Both the position numbers and the translations under genes were made by a program. A stretch of 64,000 nucleotides of DNA from DASUNQ01 sp035536455. Its GTDB lineage: Bacteria > Acidobacteriota > Thermoanaerobaculia > Multivoradales > UBA5704. The notes under the pieces were generated by a model. It was not told the DNA's origin and made no database searches. It worked only from the letters and a program-made list of their open reading frames with translations. The DNA is taken from contig DATLOC010000052.1 in NCBI GenBank assembly GCA_035536455.1, positions 1 to 64,000 of the forward strand, given 5' to 3'. The first letter of the stretch is position 1. Every line of letters begins with the position of its first letter. This document shows, in pieces, positions 18,908-28,233 of this stretch.

Positions 18908-21900
18908 TCAGTCGTCCTTCTTGAGCCGGCTCATGCTGCGCGCCAGAATCTCTGCGACCCGCTTTGACCGTTCGTCCTCAACCGCCTGGTACCGAACCTT
19001 GACCTTGTACCCGGCTACCGTGCTCGTCTGCTCCTCCACTGGCTGACCCGCAAGCCAGGCGAGGAGTTCCTCGGGCGTGAAGAGGTGAACGCGCCGGCGA
19101 TGCTCTGCCGAGAGCCCGGCGGTGAGGAGCTTGTCGAGCTTCTCCAGCCGAGCTTTCTTGAGCGATACGACGGCGACAACCGGGAAGCCGGCGGCAAGGC
19201 ACTTCTGGACGTTCCCGAGTTCGTACTCCAGAGGTGTCGTCATGCTGATCTCGCATGCGATGGAGAACTCGCCTCGGTGAAGCGCCAGGTCAACACTCTC
19301 CCGACCGCCCGCGATCTGCTCCTCCACCGCCGCGCGGAAGCCGCGCTCTTGCGCCCACCTGCCGATGAGTTCCTGGAGGTACGTGTGCTCCGCGCCGCCT
19401 TTACCCGGTCGGCGAGGTTCGACAGGCGCGACGGCAGGGCTCGGCACTTGAGGTGCTGGCGCCTTCGTCTCCTGTGCCGCCACTACGGCCGCAGGCTCCA
19501 CCCCCTGACGCTCAGGGGTCTGAGCTTCCTGCGGAGGCCGGGGCTCCCGGGATTGATCGGCAACAGTCGGCGGCGGCTCGGCCTCCGCAGGTCGCAGAAC
19601 GCCCCACTTCGTGAGCGAAGCCGTCCGCATCGCCCACCGCTGCTCGCGCGCGGCCGCCGCAGTCAACGGCTCCGGTCTGATTGTCTCCAGGTTGAAGTCG
19701 TGCTCCTTCCTGCCGATGCGGCAGACCGCCTGGCCTGTCCCGAGATTGCCGAGGTCATCAGCCGTGAAGAAAGAGAAGCCGTGGGCGAGCGCTCGGGCAT
19801 CTTCGTCTCCGAGGCGGAAGCAGATGCGGGTGTAGGCGTTTGCGAGGACCGCTCGCTCGACGTCAGGCACACGGCTGTGGAGCTGGTAGAGGTCCTGATG
19901 GGCGACTGTCACCGACAGCCGGTACTTGCGCGCGCCGGAGAACAGGGCGGCCATTGACGGCGTTGCCACGTTGTGGAACTCGTCGACGTAGAGAAAGAAG
20001 GGCCGGCGTTCAGCTTCGGGCTGGTCCTGCCGCAAGAGCGAGACCTGGTGGAACTTGGACACGAGAAGCGACCCGAGGAGTGACGCGTTCTCCTCGCCGA
20101 TCGCGCCCTGGGAGAGCTTGCCGAGGAAGATCCGTCCGTCGTCGACCACCCGGCGGAAATCGAGCGGCCGCTCGGTCGCCGTCACCACTCCGCGCACCAG
20201 GCGACCGCGCAGGAGGCTATCGAGCCTGGTGAGAATCGGCCCTTGCGGCGAGCCTTTGAGCATCGGGAAGTGTGTCGTCCAGAACTCCCGCGCCAGAGCG
20301 TCAGGCACCGTCTCGAGGAAGCGCTTGCGGAAGCTAGGATCGACCAGGAAGCGCCGGAGGTCGAGGAGCGTCCCGCCGCCGCGCGACTCCAGGAAGGCGC
20401 CGATCGCGTTGGCGAGGACCGCCGTCATCTGGTCGCCCCAGGATGTCGACAGCCGCCGAAACACGGCCACCAAGTCTGAGGCGAGCATTTCCTTCTCCGC
20501 CTCTGAGGTGGCGGAGAGCATGTTCCAGCCGACGACGTACTCGGGATCGGCTGGGTCAAAGAGGATGACATCCTCAGCCCGCTCCTCCGGCAGCCGAGCG
20601 AGCACCTCATCGACAAGGTCCCCGTGCGGGTCCAGGACGCCGACGCCGTTGCCCGCGGCGATGTCCTGAAGGATCAGGGACACCAGGAGCGTTGACTTGC
20701 CGGTGCCCGGAGCGCCGATGACGTGCAGATGGCGCATGCGCGCGTCGTCAGAGAGCCGGGCTTCGGTTTGCTTTCCCTGGTGGACGCCATACCCGAGGAG
20801 GACACCGCTGCCCTGCGCTTCGGCGGGCAGCTCCTTGGTGCGGCCGGTCTCCCGGACGATGCCCGGGACCGACTCGGAAGGTAGATGCACGAGCGTGGCA
20901 AGCTCTGGCAGCGACAGAAGACAGCCGGAGCGGTGCGTGGTGCGAAGCAGCACGTCGCCGAGAAGGTCATCAAGATCGCCCATGCCAAGCGGCACCAGCT
21001 CGTTGCCGCCCTGCGTGGCGGACGCGAGCGCCCCGCCAATGCCGCGCAGGAGCGTCCACATGCGCTCACTGGTCGGCGCCAGCGCCAGAGCGCGGACCGC
21101 CACAGCGAAGAGCGGTGCTGATGCCTTCTCGCGGGCCAGGGCTGTGACCTCTGGGGCGTCAGCGAAGAACGGCTCGCCCGAAGGCGTCAGCACCGATCGC
21201 ACGATGTTCTCGGGCCACGGCGCCGACACTCTCTCGAAAAGAACCTGCACGAGCGCCAGCTCGCCAGCGTTGGCCTCCGCGAGCGCGGCCGCGATCGAGG
21301 TGAGGGGGTCAGGCGAGAAGCTCTTGCCCTGGGCGAGCGGGACCATGAACTCGCGGGCCAAGCCGAACTCCAGAACGGAGAAGGTTCCCTCCGCGACTTG
21401 GTCCCACACGGACAGAAGAAGATCCTCGCCTTCGCGAATGCCGAGCTTTGGGAAGAACGCTCTGAGTTGCGCGAAGGGAAGCGGCGCGTCGTCACTGCGG
21501 CAGGAGAGAAGCACTGCCACCTTGCCGCCGGTCGCCACTAGCTCAAACGAAGCCGGAGCCCGAAGCGACGCAAGACTCTTGAGCCAGGCTTGGCTCAAGG
21601 CTGGTGTGACCGAGAGATCACCGGGAGGGAGGAGCTGCACCTCGACGAGCTCGCTCTCGTCCTGCCGCGGCTGGGGCGGCGGCTCCTCCTCCACCCGAGC
21701 AGGCGGCAGCTCCTGCCGGCCGCCGAACCAGCGTTCCAGGAGCGCCGAGAACGGAGTGTGATGCCTGCCGTCGTCAACGGCAGGGGCGGTCGTCTGACGG
21801 AGATACCGGAATGGCCGAAACGCCGGCTCGAGCGGGACGGGGTACGGGTAGCTCCGCCAGCCGCGGCCGCGGCGTTCCCATGTGTAGAAGTGGCGGCCGA

Positions 21901-21922
21901 GCTTCTCTACCAGGCTCTCCAT
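18908..21922 (-). CDS. TraD/VirD4-like coupling ATPase, long form
   Basis: A 1004-residue protein of the TraD/TrwB/HerA-like ATPase group. The first 390 residues form an unusual N-terminal region without clear TM helices; the ATPase domain has Walker A HVIGAPGTGKSTLL near residue 404, DPHGDLVDEVL, Walker B YVDEFHNVATPSM, and AHQDLYQL. The C-terminal part after about residue 810 is Pro-rich and then carries a restriction-endonuclease-like segment (EQIAGGRESVDLALHRGEFSIACEIS) with D, E and later VVAVVSLKKARLEKL. It would pump DNA during conjugal transfer or partition. The shorter ATPase at 28234-29421 shares the same core, so the element has two versions. Confidence 0.85.
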   Translation of the reverse strand: MESLVEKLGRHFYTWERRGRGWRSYPYPVPLEPAFRPFRYLRQTTAPAVDDGRHHTPFSALLERWFGGRQELPPARVEEEPPPQPRQDESELVEVQLLPPGDLSVTPALSQAWLKSLASLRAPASFELVATGGKVAVLLSCRSDDAPLPFAQLRAFFPKLGIREGEDLLLSVWDQVAEGTFSVLEFGLAREFMVPLAQGKSFSPDPLTSIAAALAEANAGELALVQVLFERVSAPWPENIVRSVLTPSGEPFFADAPEVTALAREKASAPLFAVAVRALALAPTSERMWTLLRGIGGALASATQGGNELVPLGMGDLDDLLGDVLLRTTHRSGCLLSLPELATLVHLPSESVPGIVRETGRTKELPAEAQGSGVLLGYGVHQGKQTEARLSDDARMRHLHVIGAPGTGKSTLLVSLILQDIAAGNGVGVLDPHGDLVDEVLARLPEERAEDVILFDPADPEYVVGWNMLSATSEAEKEMLASDLVAVFRRLSTSWGDQMTAVLANAIGAFLESRGGGTLLDLRRFLVDPSFRKRFLETVPDALAREFWTTHFPMLKGSPQGPILTRLDSLLRGRLVRGVVTATERPLDFRRVVDDGRIFLGKLSQGAIGEENASLLGSLLVSKFHQVSLLRQDQPEAERRPFFLYVDEFHNVATPSMAALFSGARKYRLSVTVAHQDLYQLHSRVPDVERAVLANAYTRICFRLGDEDARALAHGFSFFTADDLGNLGTGQAVCRIGRKEHDFNLETIRPEPLTAAAAREQRWAMRTASLTKWGVLRPAEAEPPPTVADQSREPRPPQEAQTPERQGVEPAAVVAAQETKAPAPQVPSPAVAPVEPRRPGKGGAEHTYLQELIGRWAQERGFRAAVEEQIAGGRESVDLALHRGEFSIACEISMTTPLEYELGNVQKCLAAGFPVVAVVSLKKARLEKLDKLLTAGLSAEHRRRVHLFTPEELLAWLAGQPVEEQTSTVAGYKVKVRYQAVEDERSKRVAEILARSMSRLKKDD

Positions 21923-21934
21923 TGATGCCGGATG

Positions 21935-22621
21935 CTATGCCGTTACTTCACCCTCGGGCGCGAGTTCCTGCTCGCCGAGACCGCGTAGTCCCTTCTCCGT
22001 CCGCAGGGTGTTGATGACTTCGTTCACCGCTGACCGGATCGAATCGCGGAACATCATTGCGGTGTCCTGGCGGTAGTAGGTAGTCGGATTGAAAACCACG
22101 GTATAGAGGTAGCCGACCCATGGAATCGAGAGCACCCACTCTTCGTCGCCGACTATGCCGCGCTCGACCAAGAAGCCCAGTGCAAGCAGGATCACCGGGA
22201 TGCCGAGCAGGAACATGAGCGGGCCGAGAACGAAGCTGAAGCAGGCACCCTCGAAGATCTTCATGAGAATCGTCGCGAAGATCGCCCACACTGGCAGCCC
22301 GACGAGGATGGCCGCTGCCACGATGAGAAGTCCGTACTTGGCAGGGATCTTGGCGAGCCACCAGGAGAAGAAGTGGCCCTTGCCGTACGGCGCCGAGCAG
22401 ATGTCGAAGGCGACACGCTTTCGCTGCACCCGTAGGTACTCGCGTTGCGCTGTGCCGATGCCGCCTTCCTTGAAGAGGACTCGCGAGAGTTCGACTTCTG
22501 GGAGGTTGCGCTCGCGGACAGCTGCTTCGACGGCTTGGTAGAACTCCTGCGTAGAAGCAGAGAAGTTCTCAAACAGGGTGTGCCAGTGGGACAGAACGGT
22601 TACGTCAGCGTTTCTCGGCAT
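21935..22621 (-). CDS. Membrane protein of unknown role
   Basis: A 228-residue protein starting MPRNADVTVLSHWHTLFENF. The start at 22621 has an AGGGGG ribosome site; upstream Met codons in the frame have none. The N-terminal 90 residues look soluble, then two or three hydrophobic segments follow (YGLLIVAAAILVGLPVWAIF, FSFVLGPLMFLLGIPVILLALGF) and a short C-terminal helix. It stands between the large TraD-like ATPase (12 bp) and the M23 protein gene. No family recognised. Confidence 0.65.
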   Translation of the reverse strand: MPRNADVTVLSHWHTLFENFSASTQEFYQAVEAAVRERNLPEVELSRVLFKEGGIGTAQREYLRVQRKRVAFDICSAPYGKGHFFSWWLAKIPAKYGLLIVAAAILVGLPVWAIFATILMKIFEGACFSFVLGPLMFLLGIPVILLALGFLVERGIVGDEEWVLSIPWVGYLYTVVFNPTTYYRQDTAMMFRDSIRSAVNEVINTLRTEKGLRGLGEQELAPEGEVTA

Positions 22622-22679
22622 AGCCACCCCCTGGCCGCTTACGTTGACGGCCCCACTGCCACGCCGCATCTGAGGGACG

Positions 22680-25600
22680 CTAGGAGCCTTTGCAAAGTGA
22701 AATCGGCCGGCTCGTGCCCAGTTCAATATACTCACCGTTAAGGCACTTCTGCGGCCCGGATTGCACCAACACGAGTCGAAGCTCCGCGTTGTTGTCCAGC
22801 GGTCGAATGGCGCGAAACTCCGTCTCCGAAACGAGGGTTACCGTCAGATCTTCTATGGGCTCGTTTGCACCTTCCATTGAGACGCGCGCCGTGAACCCGC
22901 TCTGACCCTTCTCGATGTAGAGTACCGAGGCGTAGGTGGCTATTGTGCCCTCCCAGACACCGACCATCGGATGCAGCTCGTCGAAGTAGCCATTGACGTC
23001 GAGAATGAGATGCACGGACCCGCCAGAGAGACCCGCCAGCGCCGCAAGACGCCCGTCTGCCGACAGGCCGAGTACAGCGTTGTTAGCCCGTATCTGGCCA
23101 GCTTGGAAGTTGATCGTACTTGTCGGTGGCACGGCCTGGTCGGCTGGGAATATGATGATGTGCCCAGCGGAGCCTCCGCCTACAGCGGTAGCATTGATTG
23201 ACACTGCTTTGGCTGTCACAGGAACTCCGCATACTCCGCCCACAGCGAATGTTTGCGCAACGCCGGAGTTAAGCGGTGACGACGTCGCACGGGTGTCGGC
23301 GAGCCTACAGGGCGTCACGGTGTAGAAATCGGTCGGCCTTGGCTCGTAAAGCCGAACGTCATCGATATACCAGCCGTCAGCCGTGAGTGCACCATCTGAA
23401 AGAAGCTGAAAAGCCATTTGGATCGGCACTGTACCGATGAATTGAGAGAGATTGAGCGTAACAGGGCGCCAGTCCAATTGCGTACCAGAGAAACCGCGGA
23501 GGTGGGTCCACGCCCCCTCGTCCCTTCTTGCCCAGACATTTACATTGTCGAACTCTGCTAGCGCGAAGCGGTGCCAAAACGTCAAGGACAGTGACGTGCG
23601 GCCACTAACATCGATTAAGGGCGTGAAGAGCGATGTATTCACGCCATTTTCATAGGAGCCAGGGCTGTCTGTGCGCGAGTGCGTAGGGCTGTGGGAAATG
23701 AGGTTTTGGGTGGGCCAGCCTCCACCTAACCAGCTCATAAGGTTACCCTCGAAATCATCTTCAAAGACGACGGAGGGCAGTACGGAGAGGTTCACCAGGG
23801 TGAAAGTGCCTGAACTCCCACCGTGTGGGTAACCGCTTGTGTCGATGCTAACGACTTGTATCGTGAAATCCGGTCCTGGGACAAGCCATTGGGGAGGGGT
23901 CCAGAGCAGCTGAGTTTCCACAACCGAAGTCTGGATCCAACCGATGAAAAAACCCGAGTTCCTGAGAATCAACCCAAAGTCCTGGCAGCCCGGACTCGCC
24001 TCCCAAGTGATAAGCCTCTGCGTGCTCTTCGCCCACGTATCGCCGCCGGGCGTGCTAGTGACGTTGGTGATAGAACATAACCCATCGTCGCTTGTAATAG
24101 TCACGGTAGCACTACTCGGTGTACCCACCGCGTAGCTGCTTTGTGGGTTGATGGTAAATACCACCGTTTCGCTGGGTTCCTCCTGCGAGTCTTGCTTGGG
24201 TTGAACTATGACATCGATCGAGGCGCTTGCTGCCGGAATCACCAGCGGTGCACCCAAGTCCTCATAGTCCACTCCGTTGGTCGCAGTGCCGCTAACCGAG
24301 TGCGAGAAACCTAGTGCTCCACTGGTGCTTCCTGTTCGCGTAACTCGAAACCTTCCTGTGCTCAGCCCTGCCTCGCTTGCCAAATCATCGATCGCAGTAA
24401 CTGTTATGACGGGGAGAGGACCACTGCAGGAATCGGTCGTAAACTCGAGAGTGACGCCATCGTCGTGGCCGGCGGAATTTGAAGCATGATTCTCAAAGTA
24501 ATAGGTCGTCCCACAAGAGAGTCCTGAGACCGTCTGCGAGAAGTCAACATTGCCCGTTCCAGAGCCAACCGACAGATGAGATGTCTCTTGCCCCAAGTCC
24601 GGTGTGCCTCCCCAGGCAAACCAAGCCTGCGTCGAGAGGCCGTTGGGGTCTACATCAGCGGTAAGGACAGCAGAGGTCTGCGTGATGTTCTCTGCGGGAT
24701 CAGTATCGGCATTGGGCGAGCCGCCAGTGCACGCGGCAGTGGTGAACGACCTAACACTGCCGCTGTCAGAACCAAAGGAGTTGGATGCCTCCGCCTGGAA
24801 GTAGTAGAGCGTGGCGCACTGCAGGTCGAAGACAGAAATGCTCACTGACTCCGACTGCGAGCCGGCGCCAATGGAAATGTGCTCGGTGTCGTCGTTCGGG
24901 GTTGAGTCCCCGGCCTCCAGATCAAACCAGACTGTGGTGCTCGCGCTGTTAGGATCTACAGTCATCTTGAGCCGAGCGGACGATGCGGTCACCTGGTCTG
25001 CCGGGTCAGTCGTGACGGTAGGGGCGCTGCCGGATGGCACGTCCACATCAAGAGTCACGTCATCGATACGGAAGACCGACGGCAGGCTTCCATCTGTAAA
25101 GCCGGCGAAGAAGATCTGTACTGTATCACCGTAAAAGGACGAGGAAAGATCCCTCGATTCCAGGTCGTAGGACGTTCCGTTCTCATCCAAATTTGAAATC
25201 GTGGTGATGAGATTCAATTGATCCGGCGGCCGGACAAGGTAGACTTCGACCTTATCGAAAACCGTGCTCGTTGTCGTCTCGTCACTTGTGATGCTGTACC
25301 AAAAGCGAAGGTCGGCGTCCGTGGCATTCGCCGGAATGGTGATGTAGGGGGAAATTACTCCCCCGCTGAGATTGTTGCCTCGTGACCCGTCGGAGTTTGA
25401 GAGGTACGCGTAGAAGCGCCCGGTGCGCTCATTCGTAAACCGATCATCGATGTAGAAGTCTTCGTCGGCAACCCACCATCCGCCATCGCCGGCTTCGAAG
25501 CTCGGGTCAACGACAAGCTGCACGTTGTCCGAACCTCCACTCCCGCAAGCATCGGTAGCGAATGAGATAAGGTTCCCCGGCGTCGCTGACCCGCCAGCGT

Positions 25601-27527
25601 TCGACGCACGCGACCGATAGAAGTACTGCTGACCGCAGGAGAGACCGTCCTGCGTAATGCTCACTGCGGACGGGCTTGTCGCGGCTGCAAGAGTCCTCGT
25701 TACAGTGGTCAGACCAACGCCGGTATTGGGCCCGTAGTCGAACCAGAACGTCGTGAGAGAGTTCTGAGGATGAACGCTTGCATTGAACGTGGCGCTCGTC
25801 TGCGTCACACTAGTCGCCGCCAAGGTGGTGACCGTTGGCACCGGAAGCCCAGAGGTGGTAACCGTAATCGTGATTCGGTCCTCATCGGCAGACGAACCGC
25901 GCTCTGCGATAACCTTTGCAGTATAGGTACCGGCTGCGGTGTAATCACAAATTCCAGGAGCCGTCTTCGGGTTCGCCGGTGTGTCATTGTACTTCGCCGC
26001 ATAGCCCGGAGTAATGTTCGTTCCGTCGTCAGAGCGATTGCAGTAAAAAGTATAGTTGATCGTTCCTGTCGCTCCTCCTCCAACTGTCGCCGTGAGGCTC
26101 ACGTCATTCAGCGGCGCAGGACCAGTCGAGGGGCTCGCCTCGAGTTCGACCAGAACCGGCACACTGCACAAGGTGTCGCTGACAACACGGATACTGCTCG
26201 CTCCGCTACTTGAGGCCGAACAGACGGCGCACACCGCCGCTTGCACAGAGAAGTCGGTCGCAGAGTCAGCATTGCCGCCATATGAACGCCAGGGCGTCAG
26301 GTTCCCCGCACTGTCCCGCACTCTCGCACGCCAATGGTAATCGTCGTTACTTAAGCCGGAGGCGCAGATGCTGGCAGTAGTGCCACTGGCCTGCAGCCCG
26401 CTCTCGTGCGTTTTTGAACCGGTAAATGATTGATCCACCGGCCGGAGCTCAACTTCCAGCGCAACGCTCCGAGCATCTGGTGAACTAACGAGGCCTCGAA
26501 TCGTCACCGCACCTGCATTTGTTTCCGAACCAACGGGTATGATAAGTCCATCGTGGCCTACCTGGACGAGGTTATTAGGGGCGACGGCAACTAAATAGTT
26601 GTCTTTTGAGTAGCCGATCAGGCCGCCATCCCATTCGATTTGTTTCCAAATCCAACAGTAGCCGTCTTGACTGGCCTCTTGAGTATTGCCCAAGACAGTC
26701 CCCATTGAACCGGATGCTTTTGAACCGATAACCGATCCCACGGGGCTACTATAAACCTGTATTGCAGCTGTGGCCTTTACACGAGCTCCAGGTGCAATAC
26801 GGCCGATGATCTTACGATAGGCGTCCAGAAGTGCAATATAGGGCGAAACTGGCGTAAAGGTATGCCCCGACGCAGCCATTCTGCGCTCAAAATGCAGATG
26901 CCGCGTCGTGAACGTTTGGTTCGACACTTGCCCCAGAAGTTGACCCGGGTTAACTCGCTCGCCGTCTTCTACTTGAATGTTTGTCATGTGCAGGTAACTA
27001 TCTACCACCCCCTCAGCTACCTCAATGTCGAGCCATTGCTCGCCAGCCTGAGGTAGATGGATAACTTCTCCACCTGCGGCGGCAACTACCCAATGTTGCG
27101 CATCCGCACAAGTGGCAGCCCTAATATCCTGTCCTTGATGATGTCTTCGATTTGCGTCGTTAGGGCAAAGCGGTGTCCCCCCACCGGCACCCCTGCGCCA
27201 CTCGCAAAAGTTGTCGCGCCATGGATAAGAAAAGTTCGCAGTAGTGCATTGGTTACATGCGGCGTCGCAACACCCGTCATCGAGGTCGCAGCTGCCTCCA
27301 TCGCTATACACTTGTGAATTCAAGTAGCCGGGCCCGGTTTGCAGTGGAAACGTGGCGGTAGGTATATAGTTCGTACAGGTAACGTGGCCGTCGCCCGTTG
27401 CGGCCTCAGAGTCAATTGGATTAGTTTTAAGATCGCCCGCGGGATGATATGAAAACTCCGCCGCCCACGCCGTCCTTGAGGCAAGAAGGGCTATAAGGAG
27501 ACACGTCCCTCTGTAGGAAAGTCTCAA
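22680..27527 (-). CDS. Giant secreted M23 peptidase-fold protein
   Basis: A 1615-residue exported protein. After a signal peptide (MRLSYRGTCLLIALLASRTA), residues about 120-220 hold an M23 LytM-type domain with its metal ligands: H130 and D134 in HHQGQD, H180 in YLHM and the H210-L-H212 pair. An SH3b-like part follows, then five or more repeats of fibronectin-like domains (VTTLAATSVTQTSATFNASV type), a Calx-beta domain near 1090-1180, and a jelly-roll like region. M23 enzymes cut peptidoglycan crosslinks. The protein is coupled to the upstream gene: its TTG start at 27527 overlaps the upstream stop in TTGA. In a mobile element a wall hydrolase could aid DNA transfer; the beta-domains suggest cell surface binding. 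Confidence 0.85.
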   Translation of the reverse strand: MRLSYRGTCLLIALLASRTAWAAEFSYHPAGDLKTNPIDSEAATGDGHVTCTNYIPTATFPLQTGPGYLNSQVYSDGGSCDLDDGCCDAACNQCTTANFSYPWRDNFCEWRRGAGGGTPLCPNDANRRHHQGQDIRAATCADAQHWVVAAAGGEVIHLPQAGEQWLDIEVAEGVVDSYLHMTNIQVEDGERVNPGQLLGQVSNQTFTTRHLHFERRMAASGHTFTPVSPYIALLDAYRKIIGRIAPGARVKATAAIQVYSSPVGSVIGSKASGSMGTVLGNTQEASQDGYCWIWKQIEWDGGLIGYSKDNYLVAVAPNNLVQVGHDGLIIPVGSETNAGAVTIRGLVSSPDARSVALEVELRPVDQSFTGSKTHESGLQASGTTASICASGLSNDDYHWRARVRDSAGNLTPWRSYGGNADSATDFSVQAAVCAVCSASSSGASSIRVVSDTLCSVPVLVELEASPSTGPAPLNDVSLTATVGGGATGTINYTFYCNRSDDGTNITPGYAAKYNDTPANPKTAPGICDYTAAGTYTAKVIAERGSSADEDRITITVTTSGLPVPTVTTLAATSVTQTSATFNASVHPQNSLTTFWFDYGPNTGVGLTTVTRTLAAATSPSAVSITQDGLSCGQQYFYRSRASNAGGSATPGNLISFATDACGSGGSDNVQLVVDPSFEAGDGGWWVADEDFYIDDRFTNERTGRFYAYLSNSDGSRGNNLSGGVISPYITIPANATDADLRFWYSITSDETTTSTVFDKVEVYLVRPPDQLNLITTISNLDENGTSYDLESRDLSSSFYGDTVQIFFAGFTDGSLPSVFRIDDVTLDVDVPSGSAPTVTTDPADQVTASSARLKMTVDPNSASTTVWFDLEAGDSTPNDDTEHISIGAGSQSESVSISVFDLQCATLYYFQAEASNSFGSDSGSVRSFTTAACTGGSPNADTDPAENITQTSAVLTADVDPNGLSTQAWFAWGGTPDLGQETSHLSVGSGTGNVDFSQTVSGLSCGTTYYFENHASNSAGHDDGVTLEFTTDSCSGPLPVITVTAIDDLASEAGLSTGRFRVTRTGSTSGALGFSHSVSGTATNGVDYEDLGAPLVIPAASASIDVIVQPKQDSQEEPSETVVFTINPQSSYAVGTPSSATVTITSDDGLCSITNVTSTPGGDTWAKSTQRLITWEASPGCQDFGLILRNSGFFIGWIQTSVVETQLLWTPPQWLVPGPDFTIQVVSIDTSGYPHGGSSGTFTLVNLSVLPSVVFEDDFEGNLMSWLGGGWPTQNLISHSPTHSRTDSPGSYENGVNTSLFTPLIDVSGRTSLSLTFWHRFALAEFDNVNVWARRDEGAWTHLRGFSGTQLDWRPVTLNLSQFIGTVPIQMAFQLLSDGALTADGWYIDDVRLYEPRPTDFYTVTPCRLADTRATSSPLNSGVAQTFAVGGVCGVPVTAKAVSINATAVGGGSAGHIIIFPADQAVPPTSTINFQAGQIRANNAVLGLSADGRLAALAGLSGGSVHLILDVNGYFDELHPMVGVWEGTIATYASVLYIEKGQSGFTARVSMEGANEPIEDLTVTLVSETEFRAIRPLDNNAELRLVLVQSGPQKCLNGEYIELGTSRPISLCKGS

Positions 27528-28210
27528 CGGTCACCCCCTACAAAAACGAGCGCCGCTACTCGCTCTCGAATACGATCCTCGCAGTCCACATCAGAGTCTG
27601 AGCAACCCATGCGCAACATATACGCGACACCAAATTCGTTCCATGCCGCTGTCCAAACCCCTTCGTCGCCAGAGATGGTTGCACGGTGCTCACGATCCCT
27701 ACTCACGAGCTGTGTCTCTGAGGACGATTCTACTGGTAGATCCGGAATGGCATGAAAGACGCGCGAGCCATACAGAACAAAAGGACGCTCCGCCGTCCGC
27801 ACGGAGACAGCTAGCGAGTTGCTACTGGAAGAGATGCGCAGGGGTGAGGAAGAGGAGAGATCTGCAGGGAGCAATACTGGAAGTGGCGCGGCATCGATCT
27901 GTGCAAGTAGCTCTTCGGGAAGTATGCTGCGCATCGAAGAACCAGCCTCATCAAGCGACGGCCAGCTGATGACTGCAGTCGTCGTTGAGAAGACACTCTT
28001 AACAGTTCGGTCGCTTTCGGTCGTCGACGTAGTGTCAGGCGAGCGGTCAAGCTCATCGTTTTGCGCCACGAGCGTCGCACTGACAAGTAGAAGTACGACT
28101 CCGAGAGCGATACCTAGTCGAATTGGCCGTCGGGCCTCATGCGGGAGCAATTGGGAATTCATGAAGTCATCATGGCGGCAAAGCCTCTTTCGGTCAAGCT
28201 CATTCGACAC
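27524..28210 (-). CDS. Exported protein of unknown function
   Basis: About 212-228 residues. From Met 28162 it reads MNSQLLPHEARRPIRLGIALGVVLLLVSATLVAQ, a signal peptide or N-terminal anchor; a GTG start at 28210 is also open. The mature region is Ser/Thr rich and then folded (RPFVLYGSRVFHAIPDLPVE; VWTAAWNEFGVAYMLRMGCSD with a Cys pair). It is coupled by stop/start overlap to the M23 gene and follows the short TraD-like ATPase gene, so it is likely part of the same envelope module. No family recognised. Confidence 0.6.
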   Translation of the reverse strand: MSNELDRKRLCRHDDFMNSQLLPHEARRPIRLGIALGVVLLLVSATLVAQNDELDRSPDTTSTTESDRTVKSVFSTTTAVISWPSLDEAGSSMRSILPEELLAQIDAAPLPVLLPADLSSSSPLRISSSSNSLAVSVRTAERPFVLYGSRVFHAIPDLPVESSSETQLVSRDREHRATISGDEGVWTAAWNEFGVAYMLRMGCSDSDVDCEDRIRERVAALVFVGGDR

Positions 28211-28233
28211 TAGCTATGAGATACCTCAATCTT

